Positions 45,051 through 54,122 of a stretch of DNA of 64,000 nt are shown here, piece after piece; position 1 is the stretch's first letter, and the number at the start of each line of letters is the position of its first letter. Location of the stretch: assembly GCF_000175635.1 (NCBI RefSeq), contig NZ_ACVP01000020.1, positions 1 to 64,000 on the forward strand, read 5' to 3'. The stretch comes from Corynebacterium tuberculostearicum SK141. GTDB taxonomy: Bacteria; Actinomycetota; Actinomycetes; Mycobacteriales; Mycobacteriaceae. The notes below the pieces were generated by a model. The model worked only from the letters and a program-made list of their open reading frames with translations. It made no database searches and was not told the DNA's origin. Both the position numbers and the translations under genes were made by a program.

Positions 45051-45985
45051 GACAACGACTCCTCTTCTGCCCAATTCACCCCGGAGGCAATAACCTCGAG
45101 CTCACTCCACAGCATTAGCTCGGCATCGCTGACCAGGACATCATCGGGGGCATCGAAAAGAGCTTTAAGGTCGCGCACCATCCGGGGCATCAAGCGATGA
45201 GATACCACCTGATCGCGGACACGGCGGCGCACCTCAATGGAGGGACTTCCCTGCTGCGCTGCGACGGCGTCGAATTCCGCAGGAATGGAAATCTCCGCTT
45301 TGTACAGGTCGGCAACATCGTAGACAAAGGAGCGATCGGTGCCAGTATGAACAACGCCCAACGCCGGAACGAAACCCAGTGCTGCGATTACGGCATGTGC
45401 AACGCCGTATAAAGCAGCGCTTCCTGCCGTGAGTGCCTGGTTGATGGGGTCCGAGGAATCGAAATCATTGGGGTCATAAGATCGACGATTCCAATACACA
45501 CCCGTGCGCTCCGCTTCGGCGGCATAAATCCGCTTCATACGCGCCCCCTCACGACCGCGCAACTGCGACATCGCCAACCGAGAAACATCTTCACCAGGAA
45601 ACCGCAGTGCATACATGCGGCGAGCGCAATCCAACCGTTTGCGCTGGTTACATATAACTTGCGCATGGATTTCAGCCATGCGGGAAGACTTAGCCGGCGG
45701 GCGACCGTGGGCGTAATAGCGAACCCCGCGCTCACCTACCCAGAGGGTGGTCACGCCGGCGTCGCCAAGCAAAGCCATAGCAGCGTAGGTGATCTTCGTG
45801 CCAGGACCGAGCAATAAGGCAGCTAGCTGGGTAGCCGGTACATAAGCCACCCCACGCTGATCGGTAATAGTAAGGGAATTTCCATCTCTATTGACCACGC
45901 ACCGCTCAGCGTAAAGGAAGCTTATCCGGTCCGACATCCGCGCTAGTGCCTGGCGTGTGATGGGGACTTCACTCGGTGTGGACAT
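45047..45985 (-). CDS. cas1: CRISPR integrase Cas1 (I-E type)
   Basis: 312 residues. Metal ligands are recognisable: Glu in SQLRGREGARMK, His in GVVHTGTDRSF and Asp in FVYDVADLYK. The N-terminus RISFLYAERCVVNRDGNSLTI is the Cas1e beta domain. Catalyses spacer insertion with Cas2. Start overlaps the cas6e stop by one base. Confidence 0.97.
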   Translation of the reverse strand: MSTPSEVPITRQALARMSDRISFLYAERCVVNRDGNSLTITDQRGVAYVPATQLAALLLGPGTKITYAAMALLGDAGVTTLWVGERGVRYYAHGRPPAKSSRMAEIHAQVICNQRKRLDCARRMYALRFPGEDVSRLAMSQLRGREGARMKRIYAAEAERTGVYWNRRSYDPNDFDSSDPINQALTAGSAALYGVAHAVIAALGFVPALGVVHTGTDRSFVYDVADLYKAEISIPAEFDAVAAQQGSPSIEVRRRVRDQVVSHRLMPRMVRDLKALFDAPDDVLVSDAELMLWSELEVIASGVNWAEEESLS

Positions 45986-46683
45986 TATGCACCCGTAGGT
46001 CGGGCCAAGGTCAATAGACCACAGCCATAACCACGAGCCCTACCAATGCCATTGACTAAAGTCGCGCGCAGTGCGTCTGGATCACTGACCTCCAAGGTTC
46101 CGCGGTAGCGTGCAGTAGCGATGTGCACGCGACGGCGGCTATCGCCTTTACGGAAATCCAAGGATTTTCGCTCCACGATGTTGGTCTGCTCATGTACGCA
46201 CCAGCGATCACGTTCGGCATCACTAACCTCATCCTGAGCGCGCGGGGCGAGTTTGAATCCGGCTCGTTCAGAGCGTTGGTACAGCCAGCCCAATTGGTGT
46301 TCTACTGAAACGTGCGCCTTAACTTTGCCTCGCTTTTGACCATTAGACTGCGAGTATGTGGGATTGGCCAAGAGCTCAAAATGCCACCTCTGCCCTTGAG
46401 TCAGAGAGCCCAAAAAGCGGTCATACTCGACTGATTGCGCAGGCCTTGTATCCCACCCTGCCTGCTCAGCTATCACGCTGGCAGTCGGCTTTTCTGGCCC
46501 AACGACATAGAGCGCATGGTGGTGAGCACTTTCGTCAAGGCGCCACAATATGCGACCAGAAGACTGGTCTAAGTCGGGCGGGAAAGAAGCTGCCACAGCC
46601 GCGTGCATAGCCTGCGGATTGGTCAACAGTTTTCGCCCTTGGCGACGCCGCGGGTTAATCAAAATCTTCGTCAGTGTGCTCAT
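45985..46683 (-). CDS. cas6e: crRNA endonuclease Cas6e
   Basis: 232 residues. Tandem ferredoxin-like RAMP protein; catalytic-site region GRILWRLDESAHHHALYVVG with a His near residue 53. The C-terminal glycine-rich loop is NGIGRARGYGCGLLTLAR. It cuts each repeat 3' of the hairpin, leaving the AUGAGCC-N 5' handle. It should also be able to process the repeat-like RNA at 54034-54122. Start overlaps the cas5e stop (ATGA). Confidence 0.95.
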   Translation of the reverse strand: MSTLTKILINPRRRQGRKLLTNPQAMHAAVAASFPPDLDQSSGRILWRLDESAHHHALYVVGPEKPTASVIAEQAGWDTRPAQSVEYDRFLGSLTQGQRWHFELLANPTYSQSNGQKRGKVKAHVSVEHQLGWLYQRSERAGFKLAPRAQDEVSDAERDRWCVHEQTNIVERKSLDFRKGDSRRRVHIATARYRGTLEVSDPDALRATLVNGIGRARGYGCGLLTLARPTGA

Positions 46684-47396
46684 ACGTTCATCACCGCTTC
46701 CAGGAAGGGATCAGGGCGCCGGTTTTCCGGTTCAATAGGGTTTTCCACTGTGGCGAATTCCTTTTGTACAACGGTGCGCCACGAATACTTACGATGCTCA
46801 GGGGCGAAAGAAACTGGCACATCCTGGCAGGCCGTACCGACTTCGCCGGCGAGTGAGTCGCGGTAAATGGGCAACTCTACTTCCTGCCCACACGTGCGCA
46901 TATAGTCCTTCGTTGCATGCCACGTCGAGTGGTTCTGCAGTGCTTCCACCGCAGACCCATTAACCACGCCAAGCACGATATTCGGCGGAGCTGGGCATGA
47001 CCGGCGGCCAAGGAAAATGGGATAGACCGGCCGTTTCAGACTCTCGGCAAAGCCTTCTAAGAGATCTTGATCTTCGCTTTCGATAGCAGCAACAAACGCA
47101 GCATCGGTTAAGAAATATCGAGTAATAAGCTTGGCTTGGCCCTTCGGGTCATTTTGCCAATTTTGGGCCGTCTGATAATCGCGAAGCAGACTACCAGATT
47201 GATCCACCCGCACTGCGAATTTCAGTCCTGCCAGATCTTCTACTCCATCGGTGCGACGCCTGCCTTCAGCTGCAGCGAGCATCCCCAGCACACCCGACTT
47301 AGAAGGAAGGGTAGATGTGGCTCGCGTGGCGTAGCGAGACTCGGTTCCCCACGACTGCATCGGACCTTTAAGGAGCAATAACAACGAGTAGGTCAT
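46680..47396 (-). CDS. cas5e: Cascade subunit Cas5e
   Basis: 238 residues. N-terminus MTYSLLLLLKGPMQSWGTESRYATRATSTLPSKSGVLGMLAAAEG is the classic Cas5e start, and LGRRSCPAPPNIVLG is the conserved loop. Caps the 5' handle of crRNA in Cascade. Confidence 0.97.
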   Translation of the reverse strand: MTYSLLLLLKGPMQSWGTESRYATRATSTLPSKSGVLGMLAAAEGRRRTDGVEDLAGLKFAVRVDQSGSLLRDYQTAQNWQNDPKGQAKLITRYFLTDAAFVAAIESEDQDLLEGFAESLKRPVYPIFLGRRSCPAPPNIVLGVVNGSAVEALQNHSTWHATKDYMRTCGQEVELPIYRDSLAGEVGTACQDVPVSFAPEHRKYSWRTVVQKEFATVENPIEPENRRPDPFLEAVMNV

Positions 47397-47410
47397 TGTC
47401 GGCGTCCTTC

Positions 47411-48553
47411 CTACTTCTCTAGCGCGACAGCCAATCGATCCGCGAGCTCTGGAAGCGTTATTTCTTCTGCAAGATCCGCAAAGGCTTTACGGGCTTCGCT
47501 TACGCCTACAACGAAGGAAGCTTGCGGCTTGAGACCATAGTTTTCCTCAAACTCCGCCTCTTCTTTAGCCAAGGTTTCTGCACCAGCAACGCGTAGGCTC
47601 TTTCCATCTGTTGCCTCGACCGGCTCTTCAAAGGCAGTGACAAGGCTTACTGGTCGGGTATCGCGTACCGCAATATAAACCAGCTCTGGCAGGGTCTGGT
47701 TGGCAAAAGTGTTGATCTTGCCGGTGGGCATGGACTTAATAAAAGCATCCGCAAAGTCAACGGCAGCTTGCTTCGCATTCTCCTCAGAATCCAGGTTCTT
47801 GCTCAAGCCGCCCAAGTTTACGGTGGCATAGCGGTAGAGCGTCGAAGACATCATCTGCACGGTGCCGATCATTCCCGCACCGGTCTCCTCCCCTTCTTCT
47901 GCCAAATCATCTACTGCCGTGAAGTAATCAAATTCGGGTGCACTGGCATGAATGCCAAGGGCGTGCGCTACCTGCACTGAGGCATCAATGTTGAAAGCAG
48001 CATCATCGGCAACCATACGGCCAAAAAGTGCCATATCCACCGAGTGATCGGTATCAAGGATTTTCTGCGCTTCTTTCTTCTTGATCTTCTCGCCGTCTGC
48101 CTCGACAATCGCTTCTGCAGCGCGGTCTATCTGGTGGGGGCTCAAGAAGAGTAGGTACTTGGTCTGTGGGTACTTTGCTGCCTCGAGTTCTTCCTTAGTA
48201 GTCTCTTCCGACTCCTCGAGAGCCTTAAGTTTTTTGGAATCTACTTCCGTCGTGATTCCGGCGGACTTGAAGAGATCGGCCACTGCAGCCCGGGCGCGCT
48301 CAGCGTCCCACCCCTCGTGGTCCTCTACCTTTAGGGCAATTTTCTGCGGAATGCGCTTAGAACGATCGCCGACGGATTCCGCATCAACATGGGTCTCGAA
48401 GTACTTACGGATTGCGCGCTTCCACGACTGGGAAGAAACACGCTGGCGCGGTACACCGCCATACACTGCGGACTTTGGTGCACCGGTATCGTCACGGTTG
48501 ATAAGCGATGGCGGAAGGGTGTGCAGAGCGTGGATATCAATGATAAGAGACAT
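47411..48553 (-). CDS. cas7e: Cascade backbone subunit Cas7e
   Basis: 380 residues. Begins MSLIIDIHALHTLPPSLINRDDTGAPKSA; contains the Cas7 RRM core and thumb region (SQSWKRAIRKYFETH, TGAGMIGTVQMMSSTLYRYATVNL). Six copies coat the crRNA in Cascade. GAAAGGAAC precedes the ATG. Confidence 0.97.
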   Translation of the reverse strand: MSLIIDIHALHTLPPSLINRDDTGAPKSAVYGGVPRQRVSSQSWKRAIRKYFETHVDAESVGDRSKRIPQKIALKVEDHEGWDAERARAAVADLFKSAGITTEVDSKKLKALEESEETTKEELEAAKYPQTKYLLFLSPHQIDRAAEAIVEADGEKIKKKEAQKILDTDHSVDMALFGRMVADDAAFNIDASVQVAHALGIHASAPEFDYFTAVDDLAEEGEETGAGMIGTVQMMSSTLYRYATVNLGGLSKNLDSEENAKQAAVDFADAFIKSMPTGKINTFANQTLPELVYIAVRDTRPVSLVTAFEEPVEATDGKSLRVAGAETLAKEEAEFEENYGLKPQASFVVGVSEARKAFADLAEEITLPELADRLAVALEK

Positions 48554-48583
48554 GGTTTCAAGTTCCTTTCAAAAAGTAAGGGA

Positions 48584-49255
48584 TTAGGATTCTGACTCGT
48601 TGTTGGAGGAGGCGTAAACGCCAGTGGCGAAATCGCGGCCCCACCGCAGTAGGACGCCTTGGCGGCGAGCTTGTTCTTTCTGGGTTACTGTCTGGTCGCC
48701 TAAAACGCGGAGGTCATTGGCAAATTGCCCATAGTCAAACCCCAGCTTGGCGCGTCGAAGCAGCGTGACCAGAGAGCGAATGTGAACCATCCTGGAGGCC
48801 TCGTCTTGCGCCACCATCATGGCGTCGAAACGAGGCTTGGTGGACTGGGATTGGCTCTGGGAATAAAAGCGCCCGCATGCTTTAGCAAAACTTTGCCCAG
48901 CGATGTGGGCATCAGTAGTTGCGCTTTGCATATGCACGCCCAACATCGTGAGAGCTTGAAATGCTGCCAGTTCTGAGGCCGATGGTTTATCTCCCCGGCC
49001 CAACTCCAACTCGCTCAAGGGTGGCTCCAGCAACAGCAGGACTTCCTCCAAGGCAAGGGGGTGGTGCTTCAGTTTTACTGCAGAGTACTTCCGCAATGTC
49101 GCTAACACAGCTCGGGCGTGTGCCTGTTTAGTGTGGTTCGGCGAATGAAGAAGATTTCGTTGCAGCGAATCTGCGGTCCGAGCCACCGAGGCGCGAAGCC
49201 TCGGACCACCGCTACGTTGCGAGCCTGTCTTAGAGGTATTTTGATTCTCATGCAT
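48584..49255 (-). CDS. cse2: Cascade small subunit Cse2
   Basis: 223 residues, all-helical, overlapping the cas8e stop by 8 nt. The sequence AAFQALTMLGVHMQSATTDAH and the arginine-rich helix MVHIRSLVTLLRRAKLGFDYGQFANDL are typical of Cse2/CasB, which holds the displaced strand. The Gln/Ser run FYSQSQSQSTKP is a local insertion. Confidence 0.93.
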   Translation of the reverse strand: MHENQNTSKTGSQRSGGPRLRASVARTADSLQRNLLHSPNHTKQAHARAVLATLRKYSAVKLKHHPLALEEVLLLLEPPLSELELGRGDKPSASELAAFQALTMLGVHMQSATTDAHIAGQSFAKACGRFYSQSQSQSTKPRFDAMMVAQDEASRMVHIRSLVTLLRRAKLGFDYGQFANDLRVLGDQTVTQKEQARRQGVLLRWGRDFATGVYASSNNESES

Positions 49256-50993
49256 GGGCCTTGCCCTCCTTCAGAGATGAATCGTTACTCCGGCTATCAG
49301 CCGGTGGTGCGGTAAGCGGCAGGTCCTTATCAAGGCGGCGAAGAAGTTGCCGATACAAAGAGCCTGCAGAAATGATTCGGCCCTTTCCTTCTTCTCCGGC
49401 ATCAATTTCCCTACCAATGACAGCCTTTTGACCAGCTCCTCGGAGCAATTCTCGAGCGTGCGCCAGAGCTACACCCCTGGCACGCTTTTGCCATATTTTT
49501 TGAGATTCATCGGTAGTATCCACCGCAACGGTAGACATCCACTCGATAAACTGCGGTTCTAGCTGGGCATAGAAGCGATCTTTGGCAGCTACTCCAAACT
49601 CGTAGTCATCGCCCGCGGCTACCCGCAATTGGCCAGCGAACCAGCCCATGCTGATCGCTGCCTGATAGGTCTGTTTAGCGGAGGCTCGAACAGCATTTCT
49701 CACCTTGCGGCCTGCTTCATCGTCCCGAAGCACCACAACAGGCAGCCCGATAGTAGAGCTAAACGTGCTGGCCACTGAAGACTCTTGCGGCCCGTACTCC
49801 ATGGAGACTAGAGCGACATCGAAGACATGCTTTGCCAAGTATCCATCGGCGTCTAGAGCCGCCAGGTTACTCAGGTTTTCGGGGCGCAGCGGAGCCTTGT
49901 CTTTCTTTTGGTCAAAGCCGGGGTCATCCTCAAGCGCAATTAAGGAATCAAGACCTCGCCACATGGTTTGCGTCGAGTCGTAGGGGCGAGCGTAGTAGGC
50001 TGTCACGCCTTTCTTTGACTGATTCGGGCTATAGCGATACGGCGTCATTGGATCGGCCAGCACGTTCTTTCCTGCATCCGGAATGCGGTCCCCGTTGGAA
50101 ACTACTACTCGAGTAGCCCGTCCGTCCTCGACAACGAGACGTACTCGCCGCGCTTGCCAGGTCGCTAAGTCAGCAGCACCGCGAGGAAATGCACCGAGCT
50201 TATCGTCGGATCCGGGGCGCTGCGCTGCCGTATCGGGTTCACGCTCCCACACCGGCTTATCGCCTTCGATGGGGTTTGAATCCTGCTTGGTGGTGACAAC
50301 ATACTGGGAAGTGTTAAGCAGCAACGTCTCTAATAATCCACCCGTCCCAAGAACGAGTGTTCCGCCCGTTCGGCCGGTCCAACCGGTACCGATGGGATAG
50401 CCCTTACCACCTTTGACGCGTGGATCGCCCTCCGCGCCGGTCTTAATACCCGAATAGTCATAGGCTTGCAGGTGGATAAGCCACCGAGCAGCCTCAGCTA
50501 AAGACAAACTTTGACGGCCATCCCCAGTGCGCATGGTGAAGAAATCTTCCGCGGCCTCGGGAACGATATAAGAGATGGGACGAGTGTCCCCTTTCTTCGA
50601 ATGCAGGGTAGCTACCTGCATAAAGGGTTGGGTTTCAGAGAGAAGATCAAAGCGATCAGCAAAGGCGTCGAGATAATCCAAAACAACCTCATCACGTCGC
50701 TCTATGATCAGAGTTTCTCGCTGATCAGCGAACCATTCTCCCCAATCAAAATGAGTCCGCCGAGAATTGTGCGAATGGGTACGAGCGATTTCCAGGGCAT
50801 GAGCCCGCCAAAAAATAGCAAGCAGTACACGGATTACCGCATAGTCCTGGGTGGGTGAATCACCCAAGACTTTTTGAGCATCGCCGCGACCGGAGAATAT
50901 ATCCCGGATACTTAATGCCACTGGGGCGTCTGCACTGTCAATGCATGAGATCCACGGCTCATCGAGCAAATTAAATGTTGGTTTTTCAGTCAT
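49248..50993 (-). CDS. cas8e: Cascade large subunit Cas8e (Cse1)
   Basis: 581 residues. Starts MTEKPTFNLLDEPWISCID, the standard Cse1 opening. The middle contains KGGKGYPIGTGWTGRTGG, near the PAM-sensing loop. The C-terminal four-helix bundle ends in LLRRLDKDLPL. Recognises the PAM and recruits Cas3. A strong AAGGAGG precedes the ATG. Confidence 0.96.
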   Translation of the reverse strand: MTEKPTFNLLDEPWISCIDSADAPVALSIRDIFSGRGDAQKVLGDSPTQDYAVIRVLLAIFWRAHALEIARTHSHNSRRTHFDWGEWFADQRETLIIERRDEVVLDYLDAFADRFDLLSETQPFMQVATLHSKKGDTRPISYIVPEAAEDFFTMRTGDGRQSLSLAEAARWLIHLQAYDYSGIKTGAEGDPRVKGGKGYPIGTGWTGRTGGTLVLGTGGLLETLLLNTSQYVVTTKQDSNPIEGDKPVWEREPDTAAQRPGSDDKLGAFPRGAADLATWQARRVRLVVEDGRATRVVVSNGDRIPDAGKNVLADPMTPYRYSPNQSKKGVTAYYARPYDSTQTMWRGLDSLIALEDDPGFDQKKDKAPLRPENLSNLAALDADGYLAKHVFDVALVSMEYGPQESSVASTFSSTIGLPVVVLRDDEAGRKVRNAVRASAKQTYQAAISMGWFAGQLRVAAGDDYEFGVAAKDRFYAQLEPQFIEWMSTVAVDTTDESQKIWQKRARGVALAHARELLRGAGQKAVIGREIDAGEEGKGRIISAGSLYRQLLRRLDKDLPLTAPPADSRSNDSSLKEGKAHA

Positions 50994-51042
50994 TATCTTT
51001 CGCCTCCTTTCTGTAAAGATGGATTGGTGGTGTGTAGTAAAA

Positions 51043-51059
51043 ACCTCTGGGACGGAGGT
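51043..51059 (-). other. Weak terminator-like hairpin between cas3 and cas8e
   Basis: On the minus strand ACCTC and GAGGT enclose a 7-nt loop, and TTTTT follows directly. The stem is only 5-6 bp, so at most partial termination, which could lower Cascade relative to Cas3 or separate two transcription units. Confidence 0.35.
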
Positions 51060-51089
51060 GCCCTCAGGGTAGCTTTGGCCTTGGACATG

Positions 51090-53870
51090 CTAACCCCTAC
51101 CGTCGCTCATTATTTCGATTCCAAGCTCGGAGGAATAGCGGATTTCAAAGCGTCCAACCGTTGCTTCATTATTTTCGTTAAGCACAAGAGCTAGTTGTCC
51201 TCGGAGCAGATAGTGATCTACCCATTCACCTGGTGTAGATTCCTCAAGCTGGCATACAACCGCGTCAAAGTCTGTTCCATAACGAGTCATCCTGCCGGGT
51301 AAGCGAACTGTACTCGACGCCAAATGAAAGGCCAGCTCGTATGAAACTTCGCCCCCATCAAGAACCTCGCTGTCCCAACCCCAAGGCCGATATCCATAAT
51401 CGGTAGCGATAATGGGGATGACCTCCACGCTCGGCTCAATATCACGAACCTGTGCCGCTCCCCCTTCCCCAGCACTGCGCTCAGAATCATCGACCAGTCG
51501 CTCAAAGAGCGCTTTAAATTGCAGACCATGCCTAGGGTCAGGTAATCGATAATCTGCGGACTTCAAATGAGCCGTAGCTTCCCCATGTCGCCTCTCATCT
51601 TCTGCTTCGGTCCACGCTTCCAGCCACGGTGCTGGCGGTTTAAAATCCGGGTTATAAGCCTCAGCGACGAGCTTGGCAGTATCATCTGGCCGCCGAAACT
51701 CCTCTGGCAACACAGCCAGAGTGGACATCAGGATCGCTCGACCATAGATTGCTTCCGCACCAGAATCGAACTCCGGAACTGGGTCTTTCTGCAGCACACC
51801 GCGAATGAAAATCTTCGGATCCCGGAGACGGCGAGGCCTATCAGTTTCGGGGCGCGCATGACGGTGCAGCCTACCAATGCGTTGGATGAGCAAGTCTATA
51901 GGCGCGATATCCGTGATGAGAATATCGGCGTCAATATCAAGACTCTGCTCTGCAACCTGGGTGGCTACCACAATTTTGCGCCACGGACGCCCAGCTCCAC
52001 GGTGAGAATCAGGGCCAAGCTCTTGCCTCAGCGAATCTTCCTTTTCCACCCTTTCCCAGGCCACAAAGCCCGCGTGGTGAAGCTCCACACACTCGCCATA
52101 CATTTCCGCTAGGCGCGAATATGTAGCTTGAGCGCGGCCAATAGTATTGCAAATAACAAGAGCACAGCCACCCTCATCAAGTAGCTCATCAAGCAATACG
52201 GAAAGGGGCCTCTCTTCCTCATTGAGGATCTGAATATCTCCCACCAGGTTGGTAGGCGATGGTTCTACCGAGGTCACATGGATCTCCTCTGCCGTAGCTA
52301 CGGTAATGAGCGGATAGCCCTGCTCACCTTCCGGCATATCTCCCCATGAATAAGCCTCCACCAGCTCCTTACGCTTGTGCGGCGGCAAGGTTGCGGACAT
52401 CAGAATGACGCTGGCTCCATAATGTCCCAACCAGGCAATGGTGCTGCGCAGATAGTCAGAGGTATAGACATCGAACGAATGAATTTCATCGAATATGACC
52501 ACTTTCCCGGCTAGCCCCACGTGCCGCAGCATGGAATACCTCTGCTGCAGCACCATCATCAGCACCTGGTCCACAGTTCCCACGACGAAATTCGAGAGAA
52601 TCCCCAGTCGACGCCCAGACATCCATTGCGAGGCCACTACCTCACCACCAGATTCTTCCAGGTCATTAATGCCGTTGAACTTCAACTCAGCAAAGGGCTT
52701 GGACAAAGCATTCTTCGAGTGCGCGAGGTACATGGACCGCACCGAGTTTCCTGCCACATTTCCAGCCCACTCGATTGTCCGCTCTAGCAAGCCATTAGCG
52801 GTAGCCATTGTCGGGGCCGCAAAGAACACTCCTTGCGCACCGTTGCGGGCTGCCAGAATCTCTGCGGCTGCGAGTGCCGCCTCAGTCTTGCCTACGCCGG
52901 TCTCCGCCTCGAGCACCACCAAGGCAGGCTCGTCCAGGTCTTGGACCGCCTCTACCATCGCCCGTTGAACCCGGCGCGTTTTAAATTCCGCAGGCCAATT
53001 GAATGACTTACGGAAATGCTCATCAATATCTGTCCACCCCGCAGCCCCAGGGGCCCATGGCGAGGTGAGGTCTAGAAATTCGGCCGCCGCATCAGTTCGC
53101 TCCAGCTGACTACCCTGCACGCGGAGTGTAAATGCTTTTTCATTAGAAGCAATCCAATCCGCCATCACCACCAGTCCGGCCAGAGCCTGCGCAACGGCAG
53201 CGGACATTTTCGGCATTGACGCCACTAGCTTGCCGATGCCCGCTTCCACCCCACACAATTCCTCCATCGCCTCCACCAACTCACGGTGGACGGCTTTCCA
53301 TTCAGCCGGGTAATCTTCCAAGAGATTGCGCACTGAAGGATTAGGGCCAGTCGCAATGCCATGATGCGCGTTCACCACTCCAGCTACCGCATTAGCTTTG
53401 GGCCGTCGAACCCCCTGCCCCTCTAACCACAGAGAAAGAATTTCTCCGGAGACTATACTGTGAGGGATCTTGCTAAAGTTGGCTTCGTCAACGCTGAGCT
53501 CCGTAGCCAGTCCTGCATCATCAACAGCGTTAACAAGGTGTTCCAACCCTCCCTGGGTCAGAATTTGCCGCTGGAAAGTTTTTAAAGCTTTCCCCAGGTC
53601 ATGACACCCCGCCAACCATAGATACAGCCCTTCCAATTCGGGTTCTGATATCTGCAATTCTCCGCTCAGGAAATCTTTAACCGGCTGCGATACCCAAGAG
53701 TTAAAGATTAGCGACGCAGCACATGCCGTATCCACCAAGTGTTGCGGCACATTAAGGAAATCAACTCCATCTCCCGGTTTCGCCCACAAACTGCGCGTCT
53801 GCGGCCGCCTTTGCTGCGCCCACCCCTCGGCACGCTTACAGAATTCAACCGTGGCTGCCGGCAATTCCAT
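51090..53870 (-). CDS. cas3: CRISPR helicase-nuclease Cas3
   Basis: 926 residues from ATG 53870, chosen because GGAGG lies 8 nt upstream. The frame is open to a TTG at 53942 with no Shine-Dalgarno. HD nuclease: His44, HD at 90-91 (AGCHDLGK), NAHHG at 168-171 and MADW near 238. SF2 helicase: Walker A ETGVGKTE near 323, DEIH in VVIFDEIHSFD, SATLPP and QRIGRLHRHARP. It degrades target DNA after Cascade recruitment. Its upstream region holds the mini-CRISPR target described below. Confidence 0.96.
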   Translation of the reverse strand: MELPAATVEFCKRAEGWAQQRRPQTRSLWAKPGDGVDFLNVPQHLVDTACAASLIFNSWVSQPVKDFLSGELQISEPELEGLYLWLAGCHDLGKALKTFQRQILTQGGLEHLVNAVDDAGLATELSVDEANFSKIPHSIVSGEILSLWLEGQGVRRPKANAVAGVVNAHHGIATGPNPSVRNLLEDYPAEWKAVHRELVEAMEELCGVEAGIGKLVASMPKMSAAVAQALAGLVVMADWIASNEKAFTLRVQGSQLERTDAAAEFLDLTSPWAPGAAGWTDIDEHFRKSFNWPAEFKTRRVQRAMVEAVQDLDEPALVVLEAETGVGKTEAALAAAEILAARNGAQGVFFAAPTMATANGLLERTIEWAGNVAGNSVRSMYLAHSKNALSKPFAELKFNGINDLEESGGEVVASQWMSGRRLGILSNFVVGTVDQVLMMVLQQRYSMLRHVGLAGKVVIFDEIHSFDVYTSDYLRSTIAWLGHYGASVILMSATLPPHKRKELVEAYSWGDMPEGEQGYPLITVATAEEIHVTSVEPSPTNLVGDIQILNEEERPLSVLLDELLDEGGCALVICNTIGRAQATYSRLAEMYGECVELHHAGFVAWERVEKEDSLRQELGPDSHRGAGRPWRKIVVATQVAEQSLDIDADILITDIAPIDLLIQRIGRLHRHARPETDRPRRLRDPKIFIRGVLQKDPVPEFDSGAEAIYGRAILMSTLAVLPEEFRRPDDTAKLVAEAYNPDFKPPAPWLEAWTEAEDERRHGEATAHLKSADYRLPDPRHGLQFKALFERLVDDSERSAGEGGAAQVRDIEPSVEVIPIIATDYGYRPWGWDSEVLDGGEVSYELAFHLASSTVRLPGRMTRYGTDFDAVVCQLEESTPGEWVDHYLLRGQLALVLNENNEATVGRFEIRYSSELGIEIMSDGRG

Positions 53871-53957
53871 TTTCCATTCCTCCGCAAGACTCTCATGCCA
53901 CCGAAGCTTCGACCTCAGTCGACTAAACCATTCACTACCCAAGACATTAGCACCGTT

Positions 53958-53971
53958 AGCACTGCAACGTT
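53958..53971 (-). promoter_or_regulatory. Putative Cascade/CreR target site at cas3
   Basis: On the minus strand AAC (53971-53969) is followed by GTTGCAGTGCT (53968-53958). These 11 nt equal the first 11 nt of the effective 32-nt spacer in the divergent mini-CRISPR (54063-54073). A TAATGA/AATAAT -10-like stretch lies just upstream (about 53972-53982). A bound Cascade (53937-53971) would therefore cover the expected cas3 transcription start. Confidence 0.7.
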
Positions 53972-54033
53972 CATTATTTTTCTACGCTAAATCGAAACCG
54001 CAGTAGAGTACACTCTTTTGCAGGTGATAACAC

Positions 54034-54122
54034 CACCTTCCCGCACCCAACGGGATGAGCCTGTTGCAGTGCTCAAAGCAGCATTTGAGCTGTACCCCTC
54101 CCCGCGCTAGCGGGGCTTTTCA
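54034..54122 (+). ncRNA. Mini-CRISPR: CRISPR-resembling regulatory RNA (CreR-like)
   Basis: Read on the plus strand, repeat-like psi-R1 (54034-54061) aligns without gaps to the 28-nt array repeat: positions 4-5, 7-11 and 19-28 match, including the whole GGGATGAGCC 3' end. Its 5-bp stem is TCCCG/CGGGA. A 33-nt spacer follows (54062-54094), identical in length to array spacers. Psi-R2 (54095-54122) matches repeat positions 4-12 and 15-21 (CTCCCCGCG and AGCGGGG) and ends in CTTTT, so it doubles as an intrinsic terminator. The spacer itself can fold (GCTCAAA/TTTGAGC). TACACT at 54009-54014 could be the -10 box. Confidence 0.75.

Noticed and set aside
53871..53942. N-terminal extension of Cas3 from TTG 53942
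   Set aside because: No Shine-Dalgarno precedes it, while GGAGG stands at an ideal distance from ATG 53870; the extension would also cover the presumed promoter/target site.
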